Source: Heterotrichella gracilis (lineage: Eukaryota > Sar > Xanthophyceae > Tribonematales > Xanthonemataceae). Taken from it: 64,000 nt of DNA. Position 1 is the first letter of the stretch. Every line of letters starts with the position of its first letter. The notes under the pieces were generated by a model. The model saw only the letters and a program-made list of their open reading frames with translations. It did not search any database and was not told where the DNA came from. The translations under genes were made by a program, and so were the position numbers. Below, in pieces: positions 62,364-64,000 of this stretch. The DNA is taken from assembly GCA_032358255.1 (NCBI GenBank), contig JAULBX010031813.1, positions 62,001 through 126,000 on the forward strand, read 5' to 3'.

Positions 62364-63588
62364 CGGTCTACGTGCGAGTTGGAGTTGATGCGTTTGCCCA
62401 CTTGGGGTTATGTTCCAGGAGGCAGTGGGCACTCCTGGATAGAGATCACATCTTCAAATACGCTATGGCTAGGTTGCATTTGTGTGCAACTCCTGCGTAA
62501 ACCTTTCAAGAGGAAGGCACACTGGTGCCTATGATAAGGTTTTGCCTAATGTTTTCCAGTTGTCATATTTCCCTATTGTTCCTGCAACATACCAAGCAAC
62601 GGGGCTTGTCAAGCTAGTGCAGCAGCGGCAAGGTTCTGTACATTCAGGACCCCTGCACTTGTCCCTGCAGTGCAACGCTTTGGTGTTCACCAAGAGTTGT
62701 GGGTCTCAGTTTATCGGTTGCCCGTAGCACCATTTGTCACATATTTACCTGTTCTGTAACACCTATATTTACCTCCTTGTAAAAAGAGCAGCAGCAGCAC
62801 CACTGCTGGCAGTCGCTGTTGAGACACACACTGTTGGTGCCCTTGCAGGTTGGCACACCGTGCAGGTTGCCACTTGAAAGCCCTGCCTGCCCATGTATAT
62901 ACGCTGGTTTTAATAGAAGCACCAAAGTTATTTTCGACCATGTTGATAATCCCAGGAGTCATGCCAGTTGCCAGGTACAGATATCGCAGATCTCGGCTCA
63001 TTAATTGGCTTTTTGCTGCCCAATAGCCAGCTTGCCGCAGGTCAAGACTCTTGGCCACGGTCACAGCACTGTAGCTTGTGAATCGTGTTTTCAAGTTCTG
63101 TGTGTTCTAAGGGCACAGCAGGGGCAGGCAAATAGCACCTGCAGCAGGCCCGTTTTTGCCAAAGCAGAGGGGTTACAATATAACGTGTCAACAATGTGTT
63201 CCAGTCTACGACATCAGACACGAGATATATGGTAATATATGGTCCAAGGATACAAGGCATAACCCAAACAGACCTGTTGGAAACTGCGAACCTATGGCTC
63301 TGCACTACTCAGGTTGGGCCAACCCACACCAAGTTGAGCAGGAAAAATAGTGCTGTCAAGCAAAAACAAAGAATGGCACACATCCGAGGACGGTGATACG
63401 ATGACAGCATTAGAAGCACTTTCTGTGTACTCATAGAGTACCAGCTGGCAAACCGTCTACAGTGGTATAAGCTTTGAAATCCTTAGGGCAAACTTTGCGG
63501 CAGAAATGTGGTGTACAGTAAGGTCCTTTTGTTCCTACAACAGTTCATGCATTATTCGACGACTACCTAACGAGCTGCTGCCCAGTCC
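62364..63588. other. Convergent intergenic region
   Basis: 1.2 kb between the SmD3 stop and the stop of the last gene. No supported exon or repeat. Confidence 0.5.
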
Positions 63589-64000
63589 CTATGCTGCAGC
63601 AACCCCGGCTGACATCTCAAATCCCCTGCTGACCTTCTTGACCTTGCGGACCTTCTTCACCTTCCTCACCCGCTTGGGCTGTGCAGCTGCCTTGGCCACT
63701 GCCAGCTGGCGGAGATGGGTGCGGGGCGCCTCCGTGGGCAGGCCTTGCAAATGTAGCCGCGTGGCCTCGTCAAACCTGTTGCTCACCACGCGGAATATGC
63801 TGCTGGTGGTGAGGTAGGACCACATCTGGGTGCTGTGCTCAAAGAAGTACCGGTCCACGCCGCCGATCGCTTGGTACCGCACATTGGCGAACAGGCCCAT
63901 GGAGAGGGCTAGGCCGCCAGCACTGTGCCGCACGTCAGGGATAGGCACAGACGGCTGGAAGGTGGGGTCGCTTCGTCGCCTGAGCGCCACTGCTGCATGG
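63589..64000 (-). CDS. C-terminal exon of a RETICULATA-like (DUF3411) plastid membrane protein, partial
   Basis: The frame is open from the window edge to a TAG at 63589, about 137 residues. The block GLALSMGLFANVRYQAIGGV, then DRYFFEHS, MWSYLTTSSIFRVVSNRFDE and TRLHLQGLP resembles the end of DUF3411 proteins, chloroplast-envelope proteins needed for normal leaf mesophyll in plants (RETICULATA, LCD1). The last ~45 residues are Lys/Arg/Val-rich (RVRKVKKVRKVKKV) and low in complexity. The 5' part lies outside the window. The assignment rests on the NxRYQ and NR-x-x-E-x-TR-x-x-QGLP pattern and is fairly but not fully sure. Confidence 0.7.
   Translation of the reverse strand, partial: HAAVALRRRSDPTFQPSVPIPDVRHSAGGLALSMGLFANVRYQAIGGVDRYFFEHSTQMWSYLTTSSIFRVVSNRFDEATRLHLQGLPTEAPRTHLRQLAVAKAAAQPKRVRKVKKVRKVKKVSRGFEMSAGVAAA

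Overview
The window is nuclear DNA of a green alga. The genes are split by many short GT-AG introns (a few GC-AG), the products are plant/algal types (TDY-motif MAP kinase, AP2 factor, PASTICCINO2-like dehydratase, RETICULATA-like plastid protein), and several proteins open with plastid-type transit peptides. Interstitial arrays of the plant-type telomere unit CCCTAAA/TTTAGGG occur in introns. That unit favours a trebouxiophyte-like chlorophyte over Chlamydomonas, which uses TTTTAGGG. No ribosomal or transfer RNA gene, CRISPR array, or complete transposon or virus-derived element was recognised.

Layout. 1.0-3.2 kb: MAP kinase (-). 4.5-13.9 kb: a head-to-head pair, a RavA-type MoxR AAA+ ATPase (-) and its partner, a ViaA-type VWA protein (+). 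14.6-17.7 kb: an unrecognised gene (-). 19.2-20.4 kb: SFT2 vesicle-traffic protein (-). 20.9-24.4 kb: two tandem F-box genes (+). 25.5-26.1 kb: a stand-alone CaMKII hub protein (-), divergent from an NAD(P)-binding SDR (+, 26.7-28.7 kb). 30.0-34.1 kb: a four-repeat AP2 factor (+). 35.4-36.4 kb: a coiled-coil RS-rich protein (-), divergent from a GH9 endoglucanase (+, 36.8-40.8 kb). 42.1-47.3 kb: nucleoporin Nup85 (+). 47.4-50.2 kb: unresolved exons (+). 50.7-54.0 kb: a type II membrane glycosyltransferase-like protein (-). 55.9-58.9 kb: a DUF218/YdcF-like protein (-). 59.5-60.8 kb: 3-hydroxyacyl-CoA dehydratase (-), divergent from SmD3 (+, 61.5-62.4 kb). 63.6 kb to the end: the last exon of a DUF3411 protein (-).

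Most genes are ordinary housekeeping genes. Exon chains were built by hand; for twelve multi-exon genes all joints keep frame and the total is a multiple of three. The strongest biological signal is the RavA/ViaA pair, a bacterial operon partnership kept as divergent neighbours in an algal nucleus with both products apparently organelle-targeted. The strongest genomic signal is a set of short direct duplications across splice junctions, including one intron whose two splice sites lie in the two copies of a perfect 26-bp repeat, together with telomere-unit arrays inside introns.
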